64,000 nucleotides of DNA from positions 1-64,000 of the forward strand of contig JAIUPC010000017.1 in assembly GCA_020161655.1 (NCBI GenBank), in the 5' to 3' direction. This stretch comes from Pseudomonadota bacterium. Lineage in GTDB: Bacteria > Pseudomonadota > Alphaproteobacteria > Rhodobacterales > Rhodobacteraceae. Shown here piece after piece: positions 1-8,572 of the stretch. Each line of letters opens with the position of its first letter. Position 1 is the stretch's first letter. The translations under genes and the position numbers were made by a program. Below the pieces are notes generated by a model. That model did no database searches. It was not told the origin of the DNA and saw only the letters and a list, made by a program, of their open reading frames with translations.

Positions 1-513
1 CACCGGCGCGAAGATGTCCGGCATCAGATAGGCCACGTAGAACGGCAGCGACCCCAGCGACGCGATCAGGACGCACCAGAAGGTCAGCCGCGCCGCGTCG
101 GGGTGAACCGGCAGGTCGCGCATCACGATCGAGAAGGCGAAAAGCAAAGTCCCCACCGCCACGACCGCGTTCATCAGGGCCATGGTCTCGATGCTGCCCA
201 CCAGGAGCGAGAGCGCGGTCAGGATCGTATAGACCATCGCCCGCGAACCGTCGAAGGATTGCTGACCGCCCGGCTGAACCCGTGCCGGGGCGTCAGGATC
301 GACCTCTGCCACAGGCAGCACCAGATCCTCGCCGAAACCCAAGGCCTGGACCACCGCGACCCCGCGTTTGATGTAGTGCGCGCTGTCGGTGTAGGCCAGA
401 AGCCCGCCATTCGCGACGAAGACCCAGAGCGTCGTCGCAATGGCCAGAAGGATCAGTGCGATTGTTCTCCGGGCCTGGCCCTGTGCTGGATTTTTCCGGG
501 CGGCGAGTTCCAT
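1..513 (-). CDS. Multi-pass membrane protein of unknown function, 3' end cut off by the window
   Basis: The reading frame is open from an ATG at 513 to the left edge, giving 171 codons without a stop, so the C-terminus lies outside the window. The visible part has a short basic N-terminus and a hydrophobic segment at about residues 20-40. A soluble loop containing YTDSAHYIKRG and a proline- and acid-rich stretch follows, then at least two more hydrophobic segments from about residue 90 to the edge. A first membrane span followed by an acidic loop resembles GT-C type glycosyltransferases, but no diagnostic motif is complete, so I do not assign a function. No gene on the same strand lies directly upstream. 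Confidence 0.7.
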   Translation of the reverse strand, partial: MELAARKNPAQGQARRTIALILLAIATTLWVFVANGGLLAYTDSAHYIKRGVAVVQALGFGEDLVLPVAEVDPDAPARVQPGGQQSFDGSRAMVYTILTALSLLVGSIETMALMNAVVAVGTLLFAFSIVMRDLPVHPDAARLTFWCVLIASLGSLPFYVAYLMPDIFAPV

Positions 514-899
514 TCAGGTCACCCGACTGGGATGCGATGACGTGCCGGTTCCTGCTGGTTCGGGCAGAGGCACGAAATCTTGGCGCCGGACCAGGCCGTC
601 CACGACAAATCCCATGCGATGATCTGTCTTCGGGAAAGCAAAAATCGGTTGCCGCGTGCCCCGATTGTCCGCGGGACGCGGCGCATGCCATTCACCAAGC
701 AGAACCGTGCCGTGTCTGAAGACGTGAACCCCCGAAGGTAGGTTGTCGATCGTGCACCATTTTTCACAATTAATTCAACAACATAGCATCAAGATGACTG
801 CGCGTGCGGCCTGCGCCATGCGCTTCTGTCCGATTTTAACCACGACACTCACACCGGTCAACGAATCCTCGTCCTGGCGTCGGCCTCTGCGGTTTCGCC
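514..899. other. Gap of 386 bases without a supported gene
   Basis: The stretch lies upstream of the minus-strand membrane protein and downstream of the minus-strand phospholipase gene. Short open frames exist on both strands, but none has protein-like composition or a convincing ribosome binding site. The part from about 740 to 860 is less GC-rich than its surroundings and may hold the promoter of the membrane protein gene. I see no clear hairpin or repeat. Confidence 0.5.
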
Positions 900-2459
900 T
901 TACAGCAGCCACTCCACCGGCAGCCAGCCGATCACCCGGATGAGGATGCGCAGCGGCATGGTGGTGTTCGGCTCTGTCGTCGCGGTGACAGGCTTTCCGT
1001 CCGCGTCCTCGGTGGACCAGAGCAGCCCGCCCTCGGCCCCGCGCGTGACGCGCCAGGCGACGCGCGGCAGGTTGTCGTCAAGCCATCGCGCCATGCCGCC
1101 GGCGATGACCGGGCTGTCGATCAGAAGGCCCATCTCGCAGTTGAGCCGCGCCGAGCGCGGATCGAAGTTGAACGAGCCGATGAAGGCGCGCTCGCCGTCG
1201 ATGGACAGGCTCTTGGCATGGAGTGCCGCCTTCGACAGTTCCTTTATGCCGAGGTCGTTCACCGACTTCCGCTCGCTCCCTTCGGCGCGCAGTTCATAGA
1301 CCTCGATCCCGGCGTCGATCAGCGCTTCGCGGTAGCCGATGTAGCCGGAATGGACGGCGACCACGTCAGTCGCCTCAAGCGCGTTGGTCAGCGTGCGGAC
1401 CTTGGCGCCGGTCGCGGCAAAGGCCGCCATGTCGGCGGTGCCGATGGGGCCGGGGATGAAGTAGGCAGAGATGAGATCGACGGATCGCTCGGGCCTGCCG
1501 ATTTCGGCCATCAGCTTTTCGATCATAAGGTTGCCGGGATCGACAAGGCCCTGCGCCTTTGCCGGATCGTCACTGAAAAGCTTGGCGCCGACCCATTCCA
1601 GCGGCGCCGTCCCGCCCTGAAGCCCTTTGACGAGCGACGATTCCAGCACCGCTTCGCCATAGGCAATGCCCTGCGGCGATGCGCTGACTTCGGCATCGCG
1701 CGCCGCGAGAAGGCCGTCGCCGCCGGGTTCAGGGGTTATGATGAGGTCGGCGGGATAGGTGGAGGGGCTGTTCCAGTACCTGTCGAAATCCGCGCCCACA
1801 TCGGCCGCGGCGGGGCCGACGGCGAGCGTGTCGAGATCGAAGTAGAGATGGCCCGCGCCGGTTTCGAAATAGATGTCGCCGATGTTGCGCCCGCCGAGGA
1901 TGGTCGCCACGCCATCGACGGTGAAGCTCTTGTTGTGCATCCGCCGGTTCAGGCGGAAGAAATCGAAGCCGTAGTTGAGGACGCGCGGCGACCTGAGCAC
2001 GAAGGGGTTGAAATAGCGCACCTCCGCCGTGGGCATCGCGTCAAGCGCCACCATTTCCTGATCGAGCGCCGGGGTGCCGTTGTCATCGACAAGAAGCCGG
2101 ACGCGGACGCCACGCTCCGCCGCCGCCTTCAGTTCGGAAAGCAGGCGAATGCCGGTCAGGTCGTCCTGCCAGATGTAATACTGCGCGTCGATGGTGCGTT
2201 CAGCGGCCTGCGCCAGCCCAACCCGCGCGGCGAAAGCATCAAGTCCGCTGCCAAGGGGCAAAATGCCGGAGGTTCCGGGATGCTCTGCCGCCAGCGGCAG
2301 GATCGCCGCGCCAAGAGCGGTGTCGGCGCTCGCCGGTTCGGCCAGGCTTTCGATGCGGGCAGAGGCGTCGGGCAGGGGATAGAGAAGCCGCAAGACCACG
2401 ATCGCGACCGCGAGGAAGAGGATCAGCACCAGACAGAAGCGGAAGAACTTGCCGAGCAT
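900..2459 (-). CDS. Phospholipase D family protein (cardiolipin synthase-like)
   Basis: A 519-residue protein with an N-terminal membrane anchor (about residues 5-26) and two HKD catalytic motifs. The first is HNKSFTVD at residues 175-182 and the second is HAKSLSID at 414-421. Both are complete (HxKx4D), so the protein should be an active phosphatidyltransferase or phospholipase D. Length, anchor and motif spacing resemble the ClsC/YmdC branch of cardiolipin synthases, which act at the inner membrane. The gene starts 16 bp after dnaE on the same strand and may be co-transcribed with it. Phospholipid substrate is inferred from the family; nuclease or other PLD activities are not excluded. Confidence 0.85.
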   Translation of the reverse strand: MLGKFFRFCLVLILFLAVAIVVLRLLYPLPDASARIESLAEPASADTALGAAILPLAAEHPGTSGILPLGSGLDAFAARVGLAQAAERTIDAQYYIWQDDLTGIRLLSELKAAAERGVRVRLLVDDNGTPALDQEMVALDAMPTAEVRYFNPFVLRSPRVLNYGFDFFRLNRRMHNKSFTVDGVATILGGRNIGDIYFETGAGHLYFDLDTLAVGPAAADVGADFDRYWNSPSTYPADLIITPEPGGDGLLAARDAEVSASPQGIAYGEAVLESSLVKGLQGGTAPLEWVGAKLFSDDPAKAQGLVDPGNLMIEKLMAEIGRPERSVDLISAYFIPGPIGTADMAAFAATGAKVRTLTNALEATDVVAVHSGYIGYREALIDAGIEVYELRAEGSERKSVNDLGIKELSKAALHAKSLSIDGERAFIGSFNFDPRSARLNCEMGLLIDSPVIAGGMARWLDDNLPRVAWRVTRGAEGGLLWSTEDADGKPVTATTEPNTTMPLRILIRVIGWLPVEWLL

Positions 2460-2475
2460 GGACTATCCTTTCGGG

Positions 2476-5400
2476 TCAGATTTCCTCGACCATGACGACG
2501 CCCGCCATCGCCTTGATTGCCCCCTTGATCTGGGGATTGACCGGGTAATCCCGGCCTGCATCAACCTCGACCTCCTCGCCGGTCTCGCGGTCGGCGATGC
2601 AAAAGCGGATCGGTCCGCGACTGCGGATCTTCGCCTCTTCGGCGATGCGTTTCAGCAGGGCGGCGACTGAGGCCACGGCCTGATCGCTGTCGATATGGAT
2701 GCGCAAGCCAGCGCCGCCGGCATCGGCGACCACGCCCTCCATCGGCGCGACGGAGCGGGCAACGGGATCGAACTGGCCTTCGTTGAAGCGGGCCTCAAGC
2801 GTCATCACCACCTGATGCGTCTGCTCGAAGACCTTGCGGCAGGTTTCGAAGTCATCGGTGAAAAGCGCTATGCCGGCGACCTGCCCCGTGGGGTCGGAGA
2901 TGTTCATGCGGTAAAAGCGGTTGCCGCGCGCCGATTTCCGTTCCTGCAGGCCCGAGACGAGGACGCCGACACGGGCGATGACGGCGCCATCGCGTTCGGC
3001 CTTTAGCTGAAGCTCGGCGAGCGTCAGGAGGTTCTTGCGCTTCAGCGCTGCGGCGTAGTCGTCAAGCGGGTGGCCGGAAAGGTAGAAGCCCACGGCCTGA
3101 TGTTCCTGCGCCAGCCGGTCGGCGGGCATCCAGTCGTCGGATTGCGGCAGGCGCGGCTCGGGGAGGTCATCCCCCGCCTCGCCGAAAAGCGAAACCTGCG
3201 ACGATGCGCGGCCTTCGTGGATCGCGGCGGAATAGGCGGAAAGCGCGTCAAGCGCTGCAAAGACCCGGGCACGGTTGGGGTCGAGCTGGTCGAAGGCCCC
3301 GGCGCGGGCCAGCATCTCCAGGGGGCGCTTGCCGATGCGCTTGAGGTCGGCGCGGCGGGCGAAGTCGAAAAGCGTGGCGAAGGGTTTCTGCCCGCGCACC
3401 CCGGTGATAAGCCGCATCGCCTCGCCCCCGACGTTCTTCAGAGCACCCAGCGCATAGACGACCTGCCCGTCCATCACCGAAAAGGTCGCCTCGGAGCGGT
3501 TGACGCAGGGCGGCACGATGGTGATGCCAAGCCCGCGCCGGACCTCTTCGGCATAGATGGCGAGCTTGTCGGTCAGGTGGATGTCGCAGTTCATGACCCC
3601 GGCCATGAATTCGACCGGGTGATTGGCCTTCAGCCATGCCGTCTGGTAGCTGACCACAGCATAGGCGGCGGCGTGGGATTTGTTGAAGCCGTAGTTGGCG
3701 AATTTCTCCAGAAGGTCGAAGACCTCGCCCGCCTTTTTCGCCGGCACCGCATGGGTGACCTTCGCGCCCTCGATGAACTTCGGGCGTTCCTTGGCCATCT
3801 CTTCGGCGATCTTCTTGCCCATCGCGCGGCGGAGAAGATCGGCGCCGCCGAGCGTATAGCCCGCCATGACCTGCGCGATCTCCATCACCTGTTCCTGGTA
3901 GACGATGATGCCTTGGGTTTCCTTCAGGATATGGTCGATGGTCGGGTGGATGGATTCCAGATCCTTGAGGCCGTTCTTCACCTCGCAATAGGTCGGGATG
4001 TTCTCCATCGGGCCGGGGCGGTAGAGCGCCACGAGGGCCACGATATCCTCGATGCAAGTGGGCTTCATGCGCCGGAGCGCATCCATCATCCCTGAGCTTT
4101 CCACCTGAAAGACGGCGACGGTCTTCGCGGCGGCGTAAAGCTCGTAGCTCGGCTTGTCGTCGAGCGGGATCGCGTTGATCTGGTCGATGGCGGCCTCGGG
4201 CGGCGCGTAAAGCTGGCGGCCGTCAGGCGCGATGTGGAGGTGCCGTCCGCCCGCCCGGATCAGGTCCACGGCGTTCTGGATCACGGTCAGCGTCTTCAGC
4301 CCCAGAAAGTCGAACTTCACGAGGCCGGCCTGTTCGACCCATTTCATGTTGAACTGCGTCGCCGGCATGTCGGAACGCGGGTCCTGATAGATCGGCACCA
4401 GCTCATCCAAGGGCCGGTCGCCGATCACCACGCCTGCGGCATGGGTCGAGGCGTTCCTCAGAAGCCCCTCGATCTGCTGGCCGTAGTCGAGAAGGCGCTG
4501 CACCACCTCTTCGGCCCGCGCCGCTTCGCGCAGGCGCGGCTCGTCGGCAAGGGCCTTTTCGATGGAGACGGGTTTGACGCCCTCGACCGGGATCAGCTTC
4601 GACAGCCGGTCGACCTGCCCGTAGGGCATCTGCAAGACGCGGCCCACGTCGCGGACCGCGGCCTTCGACAGAAGCGCGCCGAAGGTGATGATCTGGCCGA
4701 CCCGGTCGCGGCCATAGCGCTCCTGCACATAGCGGATCACCTCTTCGCGGCGGTCCATGCAGAAGTCGATGTCGAAGTCGGGCATCGACACCCGTTCGGG
4801 GTTCAGGAAGCGCTCGAACAGAAGCGAATAGCGCAGGGGGTCAAGGTCGGTGATGGTCAGCGCGTAAGCCACGAGCGAACCCGCGCCCGAGCCACGCCCC
4901 GGCCCGACCGGGATGTCGTGATCCTTGGCCCATTTGATGAAGTCGGCGACGATGAGGAAGTAGCCGGGAAACCCCATCTGCTCGATGATGCCAAGTTCGA
5001 AGTCGAGCCGCTTCTGGTAGTCCTCCACGCTCACGGCAAGGGGAATGACTGCGAGCCGGGCTTGCAGGCCGGCGTTGGCCTGACGGCGCAGCTCCTCAAC
5101 CTCGTCATCGGCGAAGCGCGGCAGGATCGGGTTGCGCTTGAAGGCGGCGAAGGCGCAGCGGCGGGCAATCTCGACCGTGTTCTCAAGCGCCTCGGGGAGG
5201 TCGGCGAAAAGGGCCGCCATCTCGTCGGGCGATTTCAGGTAATGCTGCGGCGTCAGGCGGCGGCGCGGTTCCTGCTGGTCGACATAGGCCCCTTCGGCGA
5301 TGCAGATGAGCGCGTCATGCGCCTGATACATGTCGGGCTTCGGGAAGTAGACATCGTTGGTGGCAACAAGGGGCAGGCCCATCGCATAGGCCATGCCGAC

Positions 5401-5988
5401 ATGGCCCCGCTCCGTCGCCTGTTCGGCGGCGGTATACTGGCCGCCTTCGCCCGGATGGCGTTGCAGTTCGACATAAAGCCGGTCGGTGTAGATCGCGGCA
5501 AGGCGGTGCATCAGCGCCTCGGCCTTGGCGTTCTGCCCGGCCTGCAGGAACCGCCCGACGGGGCCATCCGGCCCGCCGGTCAGGCAGATGAGGCCGCCGG
5601 CATGGGCTGCAAGCTCACCCGCGGTGACATGGGGAAGCGATCCGTCGCCCCTGAGATAGAGGCAGGAATTCAGTTTCATCAGGTTTTCGTAACCCGCCTC
5701 CGACTGCGCCAGAAGGACGATGGGTGCGGGCGGGCGGGGCTTTTCCCCGGCTTCGGCCGGGTCATGGTCAAGCGAGACCTGGCAGCCGACGATGGGCTGC
5801 ACGCCGGCCCCCTTGGCCAGCGTCGAAAACTCCAGCGCCGCGAACATGTTGTTGGTGTCGGTGACGGCGATGGCGGGCATCGACATCTTGTCGCAAAGCC
5901 CGACAAGCTTTTTCACCGGCACCGCGCCTTCAAGGAGCGAATATTCGGTGTGGGTGCGAAGGTGGATGAATCGGGGTGCGCCGGCCAT
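2476..5988 (-). CDS. dnaE: DNA polymerase III alpha subunit
   Basis: The replicative DNA polymerase, about 1170 residues, the usual DnaE length. An N-terminal PHP domain begins FIHLRTHTEYSLLEG. The palm carries GPGRGSGAGS and the catalytic PDFDIDFC motif at about residues 403-410. The fingers include NYGFNKSHAAAYA, and a C-terminal OB fold begins near VGVLVSGLQERKSARG. In the PHP domain the usual TDHGN motif reads TDTNN, so a metal-binding histidine is missing and proofreading by this domain is unlikely. I chose the ATG at 5988 because related proteins start close to this MAGAPRFIHLR sequence; a GTG ten codons upstream is possible. Confidence 0.97.
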   Translation of the reverse strand: MAGAPRFIHLRTHTEYSLLEGAVPVKKLVGLCDKMSMPAIAVTDTNNMFAALEFSTLAKGAGVQPIVGCQVSLDHDPAEAGEKPRPPAPIVLLAQSEAGYENLMKLNSCLYLRGDGSLPHVTAGELAAHAGGLICLTGGPDGPVGRFLQAGQNAKAEALMHRLAAIYTDRLYVELQRHPGEGGQYTAAEQATERGHVGMAYAMGLPLVATNDVYFPKPDMYQAHDALICIAEGAYVDQQEPRRRLTPQHYLKSPDEMAALFADLPEALENTVEIARRCAFAAFKRNPILPRFADDEVEELRRQANAGLQARLAVIPLAVSVEDYQKRLDFELGIIEQMGFPGYFLIVADFIKWAKDHDIPVGPGRGSGAGSLVAYALTITDLDPLRYSLLFERFLNPERVSMPDFDIDFCMDRREEVIRYVQERYGRDRVGQIITFGALLSKAAVRDVGRVLQMPYGQVDRLSKLIPVEGVKPVSIEKALADEPRLREAARAEEVVQRLLDYGQQIEGLLRNASTHAAGVVIGDRPLDELVPIYQDPRSDMPATQFNMKWVEQAGLVKFDFLGLKTLTVIQNAVDLIRAGGRHLHIAPDGRQLYAPPEAAIDQINAIPLDDKPSYELYAAAKTVAVFQVESSGMMDALRRMKPTCIEDIVALVALYRPGPMENIPTYCEVKNGLKDLESIHPTIDHILKETQGIIVYQEQVMEIAQVMAGYTLGGADLLRRAMGKKIAEEMAKERPKFIEGAKVTHAVPAKKAGEVFDLLEKFANYGFNKSHAAAYAVVSYQTAWLKANHPVEFMAGVMNCDIHLTDKLAIYAEEVRRGLGITIVPPCVNRSEATFSVMDGQVVYALGALKNVGGEAMRLITGVRGQKPFATLFDFARRADLKRIGKRPLEMLARAGAFDQLDPNRARVFAALDALSAYSAAIHEGRASSQVSLFGEAGDDLPEPRLPQSDDWMPADRLAQEHQAVGFYLSGHPLDDYAAALKRKNLLTLAELQLKAERDGAVIARVGVLVSGLQERKSARGNRFYRMNISDPTGQVAGIALFTDDFETCRKVFEQTHQVVMTLEARFNEGQFDPVARSVAPMEGVVADAGGAGLRIHIDSDQAVASVAALLKRIAEEAKIRSRGPIRFCIADRETGEEVEVDAGRDYPVNPQIKGAIKAMAGVVMVEEI

Positions 5989-6043
5989 GCCACAGGGGTA
6001 GCGCAGGACGGGCGGCACGGGAAGCCGCCCGCGCCCGGTTTCC

Positions 6044-6583
6044 TCAGATCGTCAGCGGGCGCCGCCGCATGAAGAAGGTCAGTGTCGCGAGGATGACGAG
6101 CGCGCCGGTCGGGGCGAGGATGTCGTGCTCGCCCCAACCCGGTCGTGCCACCATCAGGACGATGATGGCGACGAGAAGCGCGGTTTCCAGTCGCGCCACC
6201 CGCAGGACGCGGCGGGTCATGTCGATTGCGATGCCTTCGTGCCCGGCCTCCTGCAATAGCGCGATGCGTTCGCCGGTTGGGCGAACGACGCCCGCGCCAA
6301 GCCCGAAGGCGGAAGCGACAAGCGGCAGCGACAGGATCGTCCAGGCCGTCCACGGCAGGCCGCCGATGACGAAAAGCATGGCACCCGACATCAGCGCAAG
6401 GACCGAGGCCGGAAGAAAGACGACCGGGCCAAGGACGGCGATGACTGTCACCACCGCAACCCCGGTGCGCAGGTCGCCGCGCCGTTCGAAGAAAGTACCA
6501 AGCACCGCAAGGCCGAGTCCGCCGCCGAACCAGACAAGTGCCGAAATCACATGAACAAATTTGAGAGCGAGAGAGAGTTCCAT
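6044..6583 (-). CDS. DUF2269-type integral membrane protein
   Basis: A protein of about 179 residues with four to five predicted membrane segments. It begins MELSLALKFVHVISALVWFG, with the His and Trp of the first helix typical of DUF2269 proteins. The function of that family is not established. An upstream extension of 30 codons is open, but I start at 6583 because the hydrophobic N-terminus begins there. The gene is divergent from an ArsR-type regulator at 6718, with 134 bp between them, so the regulator could also control this gene. It lies 55 bp upstream of dnaE on the same strand. Confidence 0.75.
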   Translation of the reverse strand: MELSLALKFVHVISALVWFGGGLGLAVLGTFFERRGDLRTGVAVVTVIAVLGPVVFLPASVLALMSGAMLFVIGGLPWTAWTILSLPLVASAFGLGAGVVRPTGERIALLQEAGHEGIAIDMTRRVLRVARLETALLVAIIVLMVARPGWGEHDILAPTGALVILATLTFFMRRRPLTI

Positions 6584-6717
6584 GATGTAAATCCAGTCTG
6601 AAATATCCGCGCAATCTATGCCTTTCCGCAAGGGTAGGTCAGGCAGGATTTCCAGACCTGACCAAATGGACATGTCCGACAGGTTGCGCCGGCAGAAGCT
6701 TCGTGATACTTAGTCTA

Positions 6718-7068
6718 ATGGCTAACTATTCGCCCCGACTTGCCCCGGTCTTCCACGCGCTCGCCGATCCGACCCGCGGCGCGGTGGTGGCGCGGCTGGC
6801 CGAAGGTCCTGCGAGCGTCGGCGCGCTGGCAGAGCCGTTCCAGATGGCGCTGCCGACCTTCCTTCAGCATCTGAAGGTGCTGGAGGCGGCGGGACTTGTC
6901 GTCAGCGAAAAGCAAGGCCGGGTGCGGATGGTGCGGATCGCTGCCGCCCCCCTGGCCGAGGCCGAGGACTGGCTTGCCCAAAGACGCCGGGAATGGGAAG
7001 CAAAGCTCGACCGGCTTCAGGCCTTCGTCGAGGCGCTTGAGACGGAAACCAAGGAAAAGGACCACTGA
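6718..7068 (+). CDS. ArsR-family winged-helix transcriptional regulator
   Basis: A 116-residue winged helix-turn-helix protein beginning MANYSPRLAPVFHALADPTR, the standard opening of the ArsR subgroup paired with SRPBCC proteins. The recognition region is around ALPTFLQHLKVLEAAGLV. No cysteine pair of the metal-sensing kind is visible, so a metal signal is unlikely. I start at the ATG at 6718; a GTG at 6703 is possible, but no ribosome binding site supports it and the transcript may be nearly leaderless. One base separates its stop from the first SRPBCC gene, so the three genes form an operon. Autorepression is usual in this group. Confidence 0.88.
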   Translation: MANYSPRLAPVFHALADPTRGAVVARLAEGPASVGALAEPFQMALPTFLQHLKVLEAAGLVVSEKQGRVRMVRIAAAPLAEAEDWLAQRRREWEAKLDRLQAFVEALETETKEKDH

Positions 7069-7069
7069 G

Positions 7070-7546
7070 ATGGCCATCACCCACGACAGCTTCACCCTGA
7101 AGAAGATCATCACCGCGCCGCCGGCAAGGGTCTTTGCCGCCTGGGCCGACCCCGAGCAGAAGCGGCAATGGTTCGTCGAGGCCGACAGCGGCGACTGGCA
7201 GACGCACGACTACGGCATGGATTTCCGCGTCGGCGGGCGCGAGCATGGCCGCTTCGTCCTTCTGGCGAATACCCCCGCCGAGGGTGAGCATGTGAACGAG
7301 ACGGTCTTTCTCGACATCGTGCCCGACAGCCGGATCGTCTATGCCTATACCATGGCGCAGAACGGCCGCATCCATTCCGCCTCGCTCGCCACCGTGCGCT
7401 TCACCGAGGCGGGGACCGGCACAAGGGTGAGTTACACCGAACAGGGCGCGTTCTACGACAAGGGCGACGGGGTCAATGGCCGCAAGGGCGGCTGGACCTC
7501 GCTTCTGAACGCCCTGGCGAAGTATCTGGCGAAGGAGGCCGAGTGA
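7070..7546 (+). CDS. SRPBCC (AHSA1-like) domain protein, first of a tandem pair
   Basis: A 158-residue single-domain protein of the START/AHSA1 superfamily. It opens with TAPPARVFAAWADPEQKRQWF and has the conserved GGREHGRF strand near the middle. Such proteins form a hydrophobic pocket for lipid-like or aromatic ligands, and the specific ligand is unknown. Start and stop are tightly packed: it begins one base after the ArsR gene and its TGA overlaps the next start. The pairing of an ArsR regulator with AHSA1 proteins is widespread in proteobacteria, which supports a shared but undefined stress or detoxification role. Confidence 0.88.
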   Translation: MAITHDSFTLKKIITAPPARVFAAWADPEQKRQWFVEADSGDWQTHDYGMDFRVGGREHGRFVLLANTPAEGEHVNETVFLDIVPDSRIVYAYTMAQNGRIHSASLATVRFTEAGTGTRVSYTEQGAFYDKGDGVNGRKGGWTSLLNALAKYLAKEAE

Positions 7547-8025
7547 TGGGACATGACCGCAAACTGATCCTTGACCGTCTGTTGCAGGCGAGCCCGGAGA
7601 ACGTCTGGCGCTGCTGGACCGAGCCGGAACTGGCGAAGCATTGGTTCGCGCCGAAGCCGGTCGAAACCACGGTCTTCGAGATGGATGTGCGGCCGGGTGG
7701 CGGCTTTCGCACCGTGATGGTGATCCCCGACCATGGCGAGATGGCGGGCGATCCCGGCTGCATCCTCGTCGCCGAGAGGGCGAAGCGGCTGGTGTGGACC
7801 AACTGCCTTGGCCCGGATTTCGCGCCGAACAAGCTTGGCGACGGCGAATTCGATTTCGGCTTCACCGTCGACATCCTGATGACCCCCGAAGCGGGCGGCT
7901 GCCGCTATGTGGCGGCCGTGACCCATGCCGATGACGCCGGCATGAAGAAGCACGAAGCGATGGGCTTCCACGACGGCTGGGGTGCTGCGACGGCGCAATT
8001 GGAGGCGCTGGCGGGCAGCTTGTGA
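7546..8025 (+). CDS. SRPBCC (AHSA1-like) domain protein, second of a tandem pair
   Basis: A 159-residue paralogue of the preceding gene. The conserved opening is ASPENVWRCWTEPELAKHWF, followed by the DVRPGGGFRTVM strand and a C-terminal helix with GFHDGWGAATAQLEAL. The ATG at 7546 overlaps the upstream TGA as TGATG, so translational coupling is likely; the preceding in-frame GTG is less likely. The two copies differ enough to suggest different ligands or a heterodimer. No catalytic residue can be assigned from sequence. Confidence 0.88.
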   Translation: MGHDRKLILDRLLQASPENVWRCWTEPELAKHWFAPKPVETTVFEMDVRPGGGFRTVMVIPDHGEMAGDPGCILVAERAKRLVWTNCLGPDFAPNKLGDGEFDFGFTVDILMTPEAGGCRYVAAVTHADDAGMKKHEAMGFHDGWGAATAQLEALAGSL

Positions 8026-8173
8026 CGTAAGGTTGGGTTTGTTGGTGAGGGCGGCAGATTGTGCTAGGCTCTCGCGGCGCGGCCGTGTCGGGCGAGTTTT
8101 TCGCCCGCCGGCGCGTTCTGTACCAGTGGCAGATTTGGTTGTTGCAAAAATCCGTTTTCAAGGAGGAATGGGA

Positions 8174-8461
8174 ATGTTTGCGCGCGTGACGCAGTACAAG
8201 ATGAAATCCGCAAGCATGGCCGAAGCGACGAAGCTTGTTGACACGCTTCGCGGCCAGATCATGGCCCTGCCGGGCCTCAAGCAATTCATCAACGTGGCAA
8301 AGCCGGACGGCAGCGGCTACGTTATTTCCCTGTCCGAAAGCGAGGCGGTGGCGAACGGGAATGCGGCTAAGGTCGCCGAGATATGGGGCGCCTTCGGCAA
8401 GCACCTCGAAGCGCCGCCGAAGCCGGATGGCTATGACGTATTGGCCAACTGGTCGAACTAG
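8174..8461 (+). CDS. Small protein with possible antibiotic-biosynthesis-monooxygenase-like fold
   Basis: A 95-residue protein beginning MFARVTQYKMKSASMAEAT. The pattern of a short strand, a long helix with LRGQIMALPGLKQF and later strands fits the ferredoxin-like ABM/YdhR fold. I cannot name a substrate. The start at 8174 is set by a strong AGGAGG at 8161-8166 with seven bases of spacing; the ATG at 8168 is too close to that site. A leader of nearly 150 bases separates it from the SRPBCC pair, so it is probably transcribed on its own. The fold assignment is a pattern judgement, but the gene itself is well supported. Confidence 0.7.
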   Translation: MFARVTQYKMKSASMAEATKLVDTLRGQIMALPGLKQFINVAKPDGSGYVISLSESEAVANGNAAKVAEIWGAFGKHLEAPPKPDGYDVLANWSN

Positions 8462-8498
8462 CCGCTTCGGGCTGTATCTGCCACCCCATGGCTCACAT

Positions 8499-8572
8499 CG
8501 TAGGGCGGGGTTCACCCCGCCATCTCTCGGCGGTCGCCGGGTGAAAGTGCCGGGGTGAACCCCGGCCTACGG
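8499..8572. repeat. Long imperfect inverted repeat (REP/BIME-like element)
   Basis: The left arm at 8499-8521 (CGTAGGGCGGGGTTCACC and onward) is matched by an inverted right arm at 8549-8572. Each arm also contains its own palindrome built on GGGGTTCACCCC. The element sits between convergent genes and includes the stop codon of the DUF6544 gene. The form fits a dispersed intergenic element that also serves as a transcription barrier. I see no second copy in this window. Confidence 0.6.

Noticed and set aside
743-943. Possible small gene of 66 codons on the plus strand
   Set aside because: Its end overlaps the phospholipase gene, it lacks a ribosome binding site, and the protein looks random.
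1218-2495. Open frame of 425 codons on the plus strand
   Set aside because: It is antisense to the phospholipase D-like gene with both HKD motifs. No independent evidence supports coding.
4234-6072. Long open frame of 612 codons on the plus strand
   Set aside because: It is antisense to dnaE, which has full-length homology and catalytic motifs. Its His/Asp/Gly-rich composition is typical of the opposite strand in GC-rich DNA.
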